From Chloroflexota bacterium (GTDB taxonomy: Bacteria > Chloroflexota > Dehalococcoidia > SM23-28-2 > RBG-16-64-32), in assembly GCA_022561095.1 (NCBI GenBank), contig JADFRV010000003.1, positions 1 to 35,924 of the forward strand: a DNA stretch of 35,924 nucleotides, written 5' to 3'. Below the pieces are notes generated by a model. It was not told the DNA's origin. It saw only the letters and a program-made list of their open reading frames with translations, and made no database searches. Made by a program: the position numbers and the translations under genes. Shown piece after piece: positions 13,632-23,077 of the stretch. Every line of letters starts with the position of its first letter. The first letter of the stretch is position 1.

Positions 13632-14644
13632 CGGCGGCTGCCAATAGGAGTTGGAACGTACGCTGAGGCGGTGTCACCGGGCTGGACGAAACCAATCTCA
13701 TAGGCGAACGACGCAGCCTGAGTACGGTCTCGAAGATCAAGCTTGGAGAGGACGCGCTTTACGTGGGTCTTGACCGTGCCCTCGCTGATAACGAACGCCT
13801 CCGCGATCTCGGCGTTGGAGTGTCCTCGGGCGATAAGCCCGAGGACCTCCTTTTCTCTGCGTGTCAGGGCATCGAGGCCTGTGAGCCCCTCGGCGGGCGC
13901 CGCCTGTGACTCCTCTATGGGAGCCCTAGAACCTCCCTCCGGACCGCCCGGGGTAGGCTCGATCTCGGGGGGCACCGTTGGGATATTCTTGGCCCGAGTT
14001 CCGAGCATCAGCCTTGCCCATGACGCGTGAACAGCCGAAGCTATGTTGACGAGATGTACAGTGGCCAGGAACATGAGCAGACCCAATGGAACTAGCACGA
14101 GACCTTCTAGGACAGTGTCGACCTGGGGGCCATTCGCCCCGAAGTGCTGGTGAGGGCCGGAAAGCGCGATCACCGCCGGTGCGCTGATGAAGACGCCCGT
14201 GATGACGCTCGCCACAATGAGGCCAACGAACGCGGCGATGCCAATGGGGAACTGCGCGAAAAGGTAGACTATGCCGGTCCACGTAGTGGGGTCGATGAGG
14301 CGCATCCATACTTGGGACCGAGCGGATTGTCCGGCTTCAATTGCGGTCGGCGGACGTCGAAGCTCGATCTGAGCCACCTTTCGAACGACCCAGGCCTCGG
14401 CGTCGCCAGCCCAACGGGATAGAAATAGGGTCGCGATCAGCAACACCGGACCAACGATGGTCCAGATCATGGCCCCGCCGACCGCCAGCGCGACGACAAG
14501 GCCGACAAAGTAGGCAATTCCCAGAGGGAACATTGCCAGTAGGTGGAGCGCTCGCAAGTAGGTGCGCGGTGCGACAATCGGCCCGAATACCTTCCCTAGC
14601 GGCGTCCCAAATGGACCGTAGATACGAGAAATCGCGTCGTTCGT
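13619..14644 (-). CDS. Membrane-anchored LuxR-type transcription regulator
   Basis: The protein has two pairs of membrane segments separated by short loops (roughly residues 30-75 and 120-200), similar to the sensor-type domain often found in actinobacterial kinases. A Pro/Glu-rich linker leads to a C-terminal LuxR/GerE helix-turn-helix (LTRREKEVLGLIARGHSNAE, then EGTVKTHVKRVLSKL). There is no kinase or receiver domain, so it is a one-component membrane regulator. The best ribosome site, AAGGAG with 6-base spacing, precedes ACG at 14644, giving (M)NDAISRIYGPFG; no ATG, GTG or TTG is in frame between the upstream stop and that point. The nearest conventional start is TTG at 14557, which cuts into the conserved N terminus. 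It probably controls the downstream cupredoxin and exporter genes. Confidence 0.82.
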   Translation of the reverse strand, partial: TNDAISRIYGPFGTPLGKVFGPIVAPRTYLRALHLLAMFPLGIAYFVGLVVALAVGGAMIWTIVGPVLLIATLFLSRWAGDAEAWVVRKVAQIELRRPPTAIEAGQSARSQVWMRLIDPTTWTGIVYLFAQFPIGIAAFVGLIVASVITGVFISAPAVIALSGPHQHFGANGPQVDTVLEGLVLVPLGLLMFLATVHLVNIASAVHASWARLMLGTRAKNIPTVPPEIEPTPGGPEGGSRAPIEESQAAPAEGLTGLDALTRREKEVLGLIARGHSNAEIAEAFVISEGTVKTHVKRVLSKLDLRDRTQAASFAYEIGFVQPGDTASAYVPTPIGSRRRTG

Positions 14645-14762
14645 GGCTTTCTCCTTCCGGTGGTGCCCTAAGCCTAGCGCTGAGCTTGCCGATAGGTCTA
14701 GCCTGCGACGCGTACCAGTGCCGGCGCGTCTCTCTAGAGGGGTATTTTGGCGTGATGGAGAG

Positions 14763-14792
14763 AATATCTAAGAAGGCGAGGCGTTTTGTCTT
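14763..14792 (-). promoter_or_regulatory. Possible promoter of the LuxR-type gene
   Basis: On the minus strand AAGACA, 18 bases, GATATT, about 120 bases upstream of the ACG start. Both hexamers match the sigma-70 consensus at four of six positions. The rest of 14645-14840 shows no gene. Confidence 0.3.
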
Positions 14793-14840
14793 AGGACGGC
14801 CGTAGCCTAGCAGGACGTCGGCGTTGGCGTCGGCGGACGG

Positions 14841-15547
<707 letters not shown>

Positions 15548-15551
<4 letters not shown>

Positions 15552-16771
15552 TCCAGGGCTGAGTCCGGGCCGTAGCCCTCCAATCGCTGGACGACGGAGC
15601 GAAGGAATTCGCCCGCCTGGGCGCCGTCCAAGATGCGGTGGTCGAAGGAGAGGCAGAGGTTGACCATAGAGCGTATGGCTATGGCGTCGTTCTCCAGGAC
15701 GACGGGTCGCTTGGTGATGGCCTCCAGGGCGAGGATGGCGGCCTGACCCAGGTTGATGATGGGCATGCTGATGACGGAGCCGAACGAGCCGGTGTTGTCC
15801 ATGGTGAACGTGCCGCCTTGCACGTCCTGCAGTCGCAGCTTGCCGTCGCGGGCCCGCTGGGAGACGTCGTGTACGGCGCGGGCCAAGCCGGCTACGCTCA
15901 GGCGGTCGGCGTCGTGAACGACGGGGACGAGGAGACCCTGGTCGGCGGCGACGGCGATGCCGATGTGGATACGCTTCTTGAGGACGATCTTCTCCTCCGC
16001 CCAGGAGGCGTTTAGGGCCGGGTTCTCCCGCAGCTCATGGGCGGCGGCGGCCACGACGAACGGAAGGTAGGTTAGGTCCACCCCCTCGCGTTCGCGGAAC
16101 GCCTCTCTCTGCGCCTCACGCAGGCGGACGAGGCCGGTGACATCGGCCTCCATCACGAGCCAGGCGTGGGGGGCGCTGAACTTTGAGGCTGCCATGCGCC
16201 GGGCGATAGTGCGACGGATGGCGGTGAGGGGTAGCGTCTCCTCCTCCTGCTCCACCGGCCCGGCCGGGGCCACGCCGGCGGGCGGCTTCTCTCGCCCCCC
16301 CGCGAAGGCGCGGACATCGTCCTCTTTGATCCGGCCACCGGGGCCGCTGCCCTGCACCTGCGCCAGCTCCACACCCAGCTCCTCAGCCAGCTTGCGCACG
16401 CGGGGAGTGGCCCGCCTAGAGGCGGGCTCGCCGCGCTTAGCCGGGGCCCGCTCACGAGGCGGCGCCTCAGCCTTGGGCTTCGCGGCCTCCTCTTTCGGGG
16501 CGGGCGACGGCGTCTCAGCCGGGGTCTCGCCGGCGACTTCCTCGATGATGGCCAGCGGCGCGCCGACCTCGACGACCGCGCCTTCTTCGACGAGGAGCTC
16601 AGTTACCGTGCCCGTGACGGGAGAAGGGATCTCCACGTCGACCTTATCGGTGTTGATCTCGACGATCGGCTCGTACTTGTCTACGTGGTCGCCGGGCTTC
16701 TTGAGCCACCGCTCGATGGTGCCCTCCGTGACGGTCTCGCCCACTTCGGGCATCGTCAGGGTGGTGGTCAT
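15548..16771 (-). CDS. 2-oxoacid dehydrogenase E2, dihydrolipoamide acyltransferase
   Basis: This 407-residue core enzyme transfers the acyl group from lipoate to CoA. It has one lipoyl domain (1-77) with K43 in INTDKVDVEI, an Ala/Pro/Glu-rich swinging linker, a peripheral subunit-binding domain (about 118-155; TPRVRKLAEELGVELAQVQG) and the acyltransferase domain (about 180-407) with H378 and D382 in FDHRILDG. A single lipoyl domain and the sequence style fit branched-chain, acetoin or pyruvate complexes of Gram-positive type; sequence alone does not fix the substrate. It lies 11 bases after the E1-beta gene. Confidence 0.95.
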
Positions 16772-16782
16772 GAGCGCCCTCC

Positions 16783-17766
16783 CTAATAGGCGGCGAGGTC
16801 TCTTATCGCTTTCGCTATCTTCTCCGGGTTGGGGAGCAGGTACTCCTCGAGGACGGTGGCGTAAGGCGAGATGGGGACGTCCGGCGAAGCGACGCGGGTC
16901 ACGGGGCCGTCCAGGAACTCGAACGCCTCCTGGGCAATAATAGCAGCAACCTCTGCGCCGAAGCCACCGGTGAGGTTATCCTCGTACACCACCAGCGCCT
17001 TGCCCGTCTTCTCGACGGATTTCAGGATGGTCTTCTTGTCCAGCGGCGAGATGGTGCGCAGGTCGATCACCTCCACGCTGGTACTGTCCTCTTCCTGCAC
17101 CGTCTCGGCGGCCTTGAGGGAGTGGTGCATCATCATGCCGTAGGTGATAAGGGTGATATCCGAGCCCTCGCGCTTCACCTCCGCTTCGCCGATGGGGACG
17201 GTGTAGTCGTCATCCGGGAGATCCTGGCGGTACAGCCGGTAGGCCCTCTTGTGCTCGAGGAAGATGACGGGGTCCGGGTCGCGTATCGCCGACTTGAGGA
17301 GGCCCTTGGCGTCATAGGGGGTAGCGACGCAGACGACCTTGAGGCCGGGTACGTGGCCGTAGATCGCCTCGATGCTCTGGGAGTGGTAAGGGCCACCGTG
17401 GATGCCGCTACCATAGGGAGCGCGGACGGTGATAGGGCAGCCCCAGCTGCCGTTGGAGCGGTAGCGCAGACGGGCGGCCTCGCTCACGATCTGGTCCATT
17501 GCGGGGTGGATGAAGTCTGCGAACTGGATCTCGGCGATGGGAACGACGCCGTTGAGGGAGGCGCCGATGGCGACGCCGATGATGGCGGCCTCCGCCAGGG
17601 GCGTATCGACGCAGCGGTCAGGGCCGAACTCCTCGCGGAGGCCCTGGGTAGCGCGGAACACGCCGCCCCCAGCCACGTCCTCACCCAGGAGGACGACGCG
17701 CGGGTCACGCTTCATCTCCTCCAACATGGCATCGTTGACGGCCTCCACCATGTTCCTCTCAGCCAT
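16783..17766 (-). CDS. 2-oxoacid dehydrogenase E1 component, beta subunit
   Basis: This 327-residue thiamine-diphosphate enzyme subunit has the transketolase pyrimidine-binding domain (VVLLGEDVAGGGVFRATQGL, then DTPLAEAAIIGVAIGA), the PYGSGIHGGPYHSQSIE loop, and the C-terminal transketolase domain (ALVVYEDNLTGGFGAEVAAI). The conserved Glu that activates thiamine diphosphate is in TPLAEAAI. The ATG at 17766 is chosen over the GTG at 17769 because AGGAGG is 8 bases upstream. It shares one base with the E1-alpha stop (TGATG), indicating translational coupling and 1:1 output. Confidence 0.95.
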   Translation of the reverse strand: MAERNMVEAVNDAMLEEMKRDPRVVLLGEDVAGGGVFRATQGLREEFGPDRCVDTPLAEAAIIGVAIGASLNGVVPIAEIQFADFIHPAMDQIVSEAARLRYRSNGSWGCPITVRAPYGSGIHGGPYHSQSIEAIYGHVPGLKVVCVATPYDAKGLLKSAIRDPDPVIFLEHKRAYRLYRQDLPDDDYTVPIGEAEVKREGSDITLITYGMMMHHSLKAAETVQEEDSTSVEVIDLRTISPLDKKTILKSVEKTGKALVVYEDNLTGGFGAEVAAIIAQEAFEFLDGPVTRVASPDVPISPYATVLEEYLLPNPEKIAKAIRDLAAY

Positions 17767-18776
17767 CACGCCACCTCCTCCTCCGCGAAGACATGCCTCA
17801 GGGCGGTCTCCGGATCGGGCAGCGGCGCGTTCTCAGCGTACTCGGTGGCGGCGTCCACCTCTTCCGCCGCCTTCTTGGTCAGCTCGTCCCGGGTCTTCTC
17901 ATCCAGCAGGCCATGCCCCTCCAGGTAGGCCTGGAAACGGATGATGGGGTCCTTCTCGCTCCACTCCTCCACCTCCTCGCGGGAGCGGTAGCGGCGGTCG
18001 TCGTCGTCGCTGCTATGGGGGACGAGGCGGTAGGTCTTGGCCTCGATGAAGGTGGGGCCGTCGCCGCGACGAGCCCTCTCGACTGCCTCCTTGGCGGCGC
18101 GGTAGACGGCCAGCACGTCGTTGCCGTCCACGGTCACGCCGGGGAAGCCGTAGCCCTGGGCGCGCACGGCCACGTTCTCCACCGCCATCTGCTTCGTCCA
18201 GTGGACGGAGATGGCGTACTGGTTGTGCTCGCAAACGAAGACGACCGGCAGCTTGTGGACGCCGGCGAAGTTCATCGCCTCATGGCAGTCGCCCTTGGAG
18301 GTGGCGCCATCGCCGAACCAGACCATCGACACCTCGTCCAGGCCGCGGAGCTTGGCGGCGAAGGCGGTGCCAACGGCGTGCGGGATCTGAGTGGCCACGG
18401 GGGCGCCTTCGGAGACTATTCGCAATTTAGGATGGGAGAAGTGGCTAGGCATGTTACGGCCGCCGCTACTGATGTCATCCTTGCGGGCGAAGAAGGCCAT
18501 GAGGACATCGCGGGCGGTCATGCCGATAGTGAGAACCACACCCACGTCTCGATAATAAGTGAAGACCCAGTCATGACCAGGTTTCAGGGCGTAAGCGGTG
18601 CCCACCTGGGTCGCCTCATGCCCCTCGCCGCTGTAAGTGATGGAGCCCTTGCCCATTCGCTGAAGAAGGCGCTGGCGAACGCTAGCCGCCCGAGATAGAA
18701 CCATCTTGTAGTAGATATCCAGCGATTGACTGTTACTGAGGCCCAGTATGCCGGGCATGTCCTTTACAGCAACCAT
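17766..18776 (-). CDS. 2-oxoacid dehydrogenase E1 component, alpha subunit (copy 1)
   Basis: This 336-residue subunit carries the thiamine-diphosphate fold: GEGHEATQVG, GRNMPSHFS, and the cofactor-binding stretch starting GDGATSKGDCHEAMNFAG and ending in NQYAIS. The phosphorylation-loop region YRLVPHSSDDDDRRYRS follows. ATG at 18776 has AGGAGG five bases upstream, so the extra upstream frame to 18809 is excluded. It is the second of two tandem E1-alpha genes. Residues about 132-278 are almost identical to copy 2 (18840-19838; 6 differences), while the first 130 differ at about 46 positions. It is translationally coupled to E1-beta, so it is the likely main partner. Confidence 0.93.
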   Translation of the reverse strand: MVAVKDMPGILGLSNSQSLDIYYKMVLSRAASVRQRLLQRMGKGSITYSGEGHEATQVGTAYALKPGHDWVFTYYRDVGVVLTIGMTARDVLMAFFARKDDISSGGRNMPSHFSHPKLRIVSEGAPVATQIPHAVGTAFAAKLRGLDEVSMVWFGDGATSKGDCHEAMNFAGVHKLPVVFVCEHNQYAISVHWTKQMAVENVAVRAQGYGFPGVTVDGNDVLAVYRAAKEAVERARRGDGPTFIEAKTYRLVPHSSDDDDRRYRSREEVEEWSEKDPIIRFQAYLEGHGLLDEKTRDELTKKAAEEVDAATEYAENAPLPDPETALRHVFAEEEVA

Positions 18777-18839
18777 CGCTTCCTCCTCATCAGCTCCGGG
18801 AGCTCTCAACCTTGATACGACTCACGGTCATCTCTTGAC

Positions 18840-19838
18840 TCACTCCGCGAAGACGTGCCTAAGCGCGGTCTCCGGATCGGGCAGCGGCGCGTTCTCGGCG
18901 TACTCGGTGGCTGCATCCACCGCTTGCGCCGCCTTCTCGGCCAGCTGGTCCCGGGTCTTCTCAATCAGCAGGCCATGCTCCTCCAGGTAGGTCTGGAAGC
19001 GCGGGATCGGGTCCTTCTCGCTCCACTCCTCCACCTCCTCGCGGGAGCGGTAGCGGCGGTCGTCATCGTCGCTGGTGTGGGGGACGAGCCGGTAGGTCTT
19101 GGCCTCGATGAAGGTGGGGCCGTCGCCGCGGCGGGCCCTCTCGACAGCCTCCCTGGCCGCACCGTAGACGGCCAGCACGTCGTTGCCGTCCACGGTCACG
19201 CCGGGGAAGCCGTAGCCCTGGGCGCGGACGGCCACGTTCTCCACCGCCATCTGCTTCGTCCAGTGAACGGAGATCGCGTACTGGTTGTTCTCGCAGACGA
19301 AGACGACGGGCAGCTTGTGGACGCCGGCGAAGTTCATCGCCTCGTGGCAGTCACCCTTAGAGGTAGCGCCATCGCCGAACCAGGTCATGGACACCTCGTC
19401 CAGGCCATGGAGCTTGGCGGCGAAGGCGGTGCCAACGGCGTGCGGCATCTGAGTAGCCACCGGCGCCGAGCCGGAGACGATGCGCAGCTTTGGATCGCTG
19501 AAGTGTGAGGGCATGTTGCGGCCGCCGGAGCTGACGTTCTCGCCCCGCGCCAGAAACTCCAGCATCAGGTCGCGCGCGGTCTGGCCGAGGGTGAGGGCGA
19601 CGCCTATATCGCGGTAGTAGGGGAACGCCCAGTCCTTGCCGGACACCAGGGCGTAAGCGGTACCGACCTGCGTCGCCTCGTGGCCTTCGCCGGTGACGGC
19701 GAAGGGGGCCTTGCCCATCCGGTTCAACATTCGCTCCCGCTGCCCGACGGCGCGGGAGAGCATCATCTTGTAGAGCATATCCAGGAGCTGGTCATTGCTC
19801 AGGCTCAGCTCGGTTGGAGATTCCCTTACCGCTACCAG
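18840..19838 (-). CDS. 2-oxoacid dehydrogenase E1 component, alpha subunit (copy 2)
   Basis: This is a second complete E1-alpha, about 332 residues, with the same motifs (GEGHEATQVG, GRNMPSHFS, GDGATSKGDCHEAMNFAG, NQYAIS). By alignment with copy 1 (M-V-A-V-K) it should begin L-V-A-V-R with CTG at 19838, which has AAGGAGGGG at suitable spacing. The nearest ordinary start is TTG at 19859, which overlaps the lpd stop and has no ribosome site. It ends at FAE, four residues before copy 1 does. The variable N-terminal third lines the substrate channel in this family, so the two copies may have different 2-oxoacid preferences with a shared E1-beta. Alternatively it is a recent duplicate. Confidence 0.9.
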   Translation of the reverse strand: MVAVRESPTELSLSNDQLLDMLYKMMLSRAVGQRERMLNRMGKAPFAVTGEGHEATQVGTAYALVSGKDWAFPYYRDIGVALTLGQTARDLMLEFLARGENVSSGGRNMPSHFSDPKLRIVSGSAPVATQMPHAVGTAFAAKLHGLDEVSMTWFGDGATSKGDCHEAMNFAGVHKLPVVFVCENNQYAISVHWTKQMAVENVAVRAQGYGFPGVTVDGNDVLAVYGAAREAVERARRGDGPTFIEAKTYRLVPHTSDDDDRRYRSREEVEEWSEKDPIPRFQTYLEEHGLLIEKTRDQLAEKAAQAVDAATEYAENAPLPDPETALRHVFAE

Positions 19839-19852
19839 CTTGCATCCCCTCC

Positions 19853-21235
19853 TTACCAATAGATGCTGATGCCTGCTGAAAGTTGCGCCGCCTCGCCCAT
19901 CACCTCGCTCAGGCTGGGGTGAGGGTGAACGTTTGTACCCATCTCCCAGGCAGAGGCGTTGAGGAAGCGGGCCAGCGCCGCCTCTGCGATGAGCTCCCCC
20001 GCCTGGTGGCCCAGGATGTGGGCGCCCAGGATGTCGCCGGAGTCAGCGTCGTAGACGAGCTTAACGAAGCCTTCCGTCTCGTCATGGATGAGCGCCATAG
20101 CGTTGTTGCGGAAGGAGAACCGCTGCGTCTTCACGTTGCCGCCCAGCTCCTTCGCCTGCCCTTCGCTGAGGCCGACGGCGGCGACGTGGGGCCGGGTGTA
20201 GGCGACGCGGGGGACGCGATTGTAGTCCAGCGGCTCCACGTCCTTGCCGGCGATCGCCTCGGCGGCGAGGTAGCCCTCGGCGGCGGCCACGTGGGCGAGC
20301 TGCAATCCGCCGATGAGGTCGCCAACGGCGAAGATGCTAGGCTCATCGGTGCGGTAGCTGCCGTCAACCTGTACGGAACTCCGTTCGACCTTCACGTTTG
20401 TGTTCTCCAAACCGAGGCCTTCGGTCAGACCCTCCCGGCCGATAGCGACGAGCACCTTCTCGGACTGCACGGTCTGCTCTTGACCATCACGCTCGATGGT
20501 GAGCTCCACTACGTTATCGAAGGTGCGCGTGGCCTCGGGGCGGACGGTAGCGGCGGTGAGGACGACAGCGCCGCGGGCGGCAAGCAGCTTTTCCATGCCG
20601 TTTCCCAGGCTGGCGTCCTCAAGGGGGAGAAGATGGGGCAGCGCCTCGATGATGGTGACCTCCGCGCCCACGTCCAGGAAGAAGGAGGCGAACTCCAGGC
20701 CGACTGATCCGGCGCCGATGACGGCCAGCGACTTGGGCACCTCGGTCATCTCCAGGCAGTGGTCGCTGGTGAGGATGCGCAGGCCGTCCGGCTCCAGTCC
20801 GGGCAGGCTCTTCGGCTTGGAGCCGGTGGCGAGGACGACGTTATTCGCCTCCAGACGGCGGCCGTCCACCTCCACTTCCGTGGGCGAGAGGAGCCGTGCT
20901 TCGCCCTGGATGATCTCCACCTTGTGCTTCTGGATGAGGGAGCGCAGGCTCTTGTGGAGGGCGCCCACAACCTGCTCCTGGCGCGCGGCGAGCAGGCCGT
21001 AGTCGAGCGAGATGTTATCAGCGGTGATGCCGAAGGTGCGGCTCTTGCGGACCAACGAGAGGTTCTGGGCGGTCTCCAGCAGGAGCTTGGTGGGGATACA
21101 ACCTTTGTGGAGGCAGACGCCGCCGACCTTCTCTCGCTCGATCAGGGCTGCTGTGAGGCCCAACTGGGTGGCGTGAATTGCGGCGGTGTAACCACCGTTG
21201 CCGCCACCGACGGCGACCAGGTCAAACGCCTCCAC
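19853..21235 (-). CDS. lpdA: Dihydrolipoamide dehydrogenase (E3)
   Basis: This 460-residue flavoprotein re-oxidises the dihydrolipoyl group using NAD. It has the FAD-binding GGGNGG (10-15), the redox pair C41/C46 in GGVCLHKGCIPTK, the NAD-binding Rossmann stretch VIGAGSVGLEFASFF, and the C-terminal His-Glu pair H439/E444 in HPHPSLSE, which comes from the partner subunit in the dimer. The GTG at 21235 lies after a GGTAGG site. It is the first gene of the operon, followed by E1-alpha copy 2. A promoter with a perfect -35 box lies at 21315-21343. Confidence 0.96.
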   Translation of the reverse strand: MEAFDLVAVGGGNGGYTAAIHATQLGLTAALIEREKVGGVCLHKGCIPTKLLLETAQNLSLVRKSRTFGITADNISLDYGLLAARQEQVVGALHKSLRSLIQKHKVEIIQGEARLLSPTEVEVDGRRLEANNVVLATGSKPKSLPGLEPDGLRILTSDHCLEMTEVPKSLAVIGAGSVGLEFASFFLDVGAEVTIIEALPHLLPLEDASLGNGMEKLLAARGAVVLTAATVRPEATRTFDNVVELTIERDGQEQTVQSEKVLVAIGREGLTEGLGLENTNVKVERSSVQVDGSYRTDEPSIFAVGDLIGGLQLAHVAAAEGYLAAEAIAGKDVEPLDYNRVPRVAYTRPHVAAVGLSEGQAKELGGNVKTQRFSFRNNAMALIHDETEGFVKLVYDADSGDILGAHILGHQAGELIAEAALARFLNASAWEMGTNVHPHPSLSEVMGEAAQLSAGISIYW

Positions 21236-21314
21236 GACCTACCTTCCCCAGGTCAACCCCCATCTATCGCTGGTATTGCTACCTTCGATTGCAGAGATAC
21301 AAGTCGCCTATTAC

Positions 21315-21343
21315 ATTCTCTCAGGGCAGCCCCAGGCTGTCAA
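21315..21343 (-). promoter_or_regulatory. Promoter of the 2-oxoacid dehydrogenase operon
   Basis: On the minus strand TTGACA, 17 bases, GAGAAT, about 80 bases upstream of the lpd start. The -35 block is perfect and the spacing ideal; the -10 matches four of six. TGTAAT overlaps just downstream as an alternative -10 with too long a spacer. No other promoter is evident within the operon. Confidence 0.55.
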
Positions 21344-21363
21344 CGCGCAAAGCCGCACCGCTG

Positions 21364-21666
21364 TTACTTCGTCACGACTCTAACACCTTTGCGCTCCAGA
21401 GCCCGCACGACTGAGGATATACCGTACCAACTGAAGCTTACCCGGTTCGGTGCGCCCCCATGATGCCGGATTTCCAACCTGTCACCTAGCAGTATTCGCC
21501 AGATGTTCACCCTTTTGAACTCCACCAAATCAATATCCTGGAAGGAGATTGACACTTGTATTGGCCAGGCCTTGACGGTAATCGAGTCTTCATAGCATTC
21601 AATCTTGCCAATGGGCCACGATGCCCCCCATATCCATGGCCAAATTCGAATGCCCAGGAGTTTCAT
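21364..21666 (-). CDS. Small PH-like domain protein
   Basis: The 100-residue form starting at the ATG 21666 (MKLLGIRIWPWIWGASWPIG) has a Trp-rich start, then a run of beta strands (GKIECYEDSITVKAWPIQVS; FQDIDLVEFKRV) and a C-terminal helix (SVVRALERKGVRV). This is the fold plan of bacterial pleckstrin-homology-like proteins that read out a membrane-proximal segment. A longer frame to 21726 exists, but the extra 20 residues look non-native and neither start has a good ribosome site. It is transcribed just upstream of the lpd promoter on the same strand. The function is unknown. Confidence 0.6.
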   Translation of the reverse strand: MKLLGIRIWPWIWGASWPIGKIECYEDSITVKAWPIQVSISFQDIDLVEFKRVNIWRILLGDRLEIRHHGGAPNRVSFSWYGISSVVRALERKGVRVVTK

Positions 21667-21895
21667 CGGAGGACCATGGAGCCGTACTGATCCTCTCCGC
21701 TGGCAGGCCAAATCACGACTCTTCATAGGCTAGAGGAAGAACCCGCTCATTTATCGACAGACACGACCTAATTTATCACACCGCCCGCCGCTTGGGGTCA
21801 TTCAACGTGACCTCCTATCCAGCAGCGCCAGGTCTCGCCAATGGGAGGTCGCTTAGGGTAGACTTATCCCTCGGCAGTTCAGCCGCACTCAAGAC

Positions 21896-23056
21896 ATGCC
21901 AGCGAAAGTCGCCATCATCGGTGTAGGCCACACAGCGTTCCGGGCCACCAGCCCGGGGCTCTCCTACAAGGAGCTCATGTTCGAGGCGGCCACCCGCGCC
22001 TACGAGGACGCCGGCCTGGACGCCCGCAGCGAGATCGACTCCTTCCTGACCTGCTCCGAGGACCTGGCCGAGGGCACCAGCATCTTCGACGAGTACGTGC
22101 CGGACCAGATCGGCGGCGCCGAGCGACCCGTCTACACCGTGGGTGGGGACGCCATCCAGGGGCTGGCGACGGCCTACATGCAGATCGCCAGCGGCATCGT
22201 GGACGTGGTATCGGTAGAGGCACACAGTAAGGCGTCCAACGTGGTCACGCCGGGCGAGCTGCACGCCTTCGCCCTCGACCCGATCTTCGTGCGGCCGCTG
22301 GGCTTCAGCGCCCACGCCATGGCGGGGCTGGAGGCGTCCGCATACCTGGCGGCGACCGGCACGACCCGCGAGCAGTGCGCCCACGTGGTCGCCAAGAACC
22401 GGCGCAACGCCCTGGCGAACCCCAGCGCCGCCCACGCCGCCGCGATTGACCCACAGGACGTTCTCGCCTCGCCTCCCGCCTTCGCCCCGCTCACGGAGCT
22501 GGAGGTGAGCGCCCCGGCTGACGGCGCGCTGGTGATCGTCCTGGCGTCCGAGGAGCGTGTTAAGAAGCTGAAGGGGCAACCCGTCTGGCTGCGCGGCATC
22601 GGCTGGTCTACCGGCTGCGGCATCACTGCCGGTCCGGACGGCGCATCCGCGGACTACGCCAGGAGCGCCGCCGAGTTGGCCTATCGCATGGCCGGCATCC
22701 CCGCCGAAAAGGCGGGCCGGGAGATCGACTTCGCGGAGGTAGACGACAGCTACTCGTTCAAGGAGCCGCAGCACCTGGAGGCGCTGGGGCTGTTCGGGCC
22801 GGGGCGCGCCGGCGCGGCGACGGCGGATGGCGCCACCGCCCGCGAGGGCGACCTGCCGGTGAACGTGTCCGGCGGCTCCCTGGGCGTGGGGCAGCTGTTC
22901 GAGGCGAGCGGCGGGCAGAGGGTGGCGGAGGTGGTGGCGCAGCTCCGCGGCGAGGCCGGTCCGCGTCAGATCAAGAAGGCGAAGACCGGGCTGGCCCAAT
23001 CGTGGCGGGGCGTCCCCACGGCGACGGGGGCGGTAGTGGTGCTGAGCCGTGACTAG
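21896..23056 (+). CDS. Thiolase-fold protein A (SCP-x/Ltp-like), catalytic Cys absent
   Basis: This 386-residue protein has a thiolase fold: N-terminal V-A-I-I-G-V-G-H-T-x-F, the A-L-x-x-A-G-L-type helix, and the C-terminal GGSLGVGQLFEASGG loop. At the position of the acyl-accepting cysteine the sequence is TVGGDAIQGL (81-90), with no Cys, and the usual GHP histidine is replaced by Q (GVGQ). It therefore cannot run classical thiolysis. Close relatives pair with DUF35 proteins: Ltp2-ChsH2 retro-aldolases in steroid side-chain loss, or acyl-transfer complexes. The four-gene set here (two thiolase-fold, two DUF35) suggests a hetero-oligomer. ATG at 21896 heads the operon. Confidence 0.87.
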   Translation: MPAKVAIIGVGHTAFRATSPGLSYKELMFEAATRAYEDAGLDARSEIDSFLTCSEDLAEGTSIFDEYVPDQIGGAERPVYTVGGDAIQGLATAYMQIASGIVDVVSVEAHSKASNVVTPGELHAFALDPIFVRPLGFSAHAMAGLEASAYLAATGTTREQCAHVVAKNRRNALANPSAAHAAAIDPQDVLASPPAFAPLTELEVSAPADGALVIVLASEERVKKLKGQPVWLRGIGWSTGCGITAGPDGASADYARSAAELAYRMAGIPAEKAGREIDFAEVDDSYSFKEPQHLEALGLFGPGRAGAATADGATAREGDLPVNVSGGSLGVGQLFEASGGQRVAEVVAQLRGEAGPRQIKKAKTGLAQSWRGVPTATGAVVVLSRD

Positions 23057-23077
23057 AGACGTAGCAAAGGCGATGCC

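Noticed and set aside
18777..18809. Longer E1-alpha copy 1 start at 18809
   Set aside because: The ATG at 18776 has AGGAGG at ideal spacing and matches the homologous start of copy 2.
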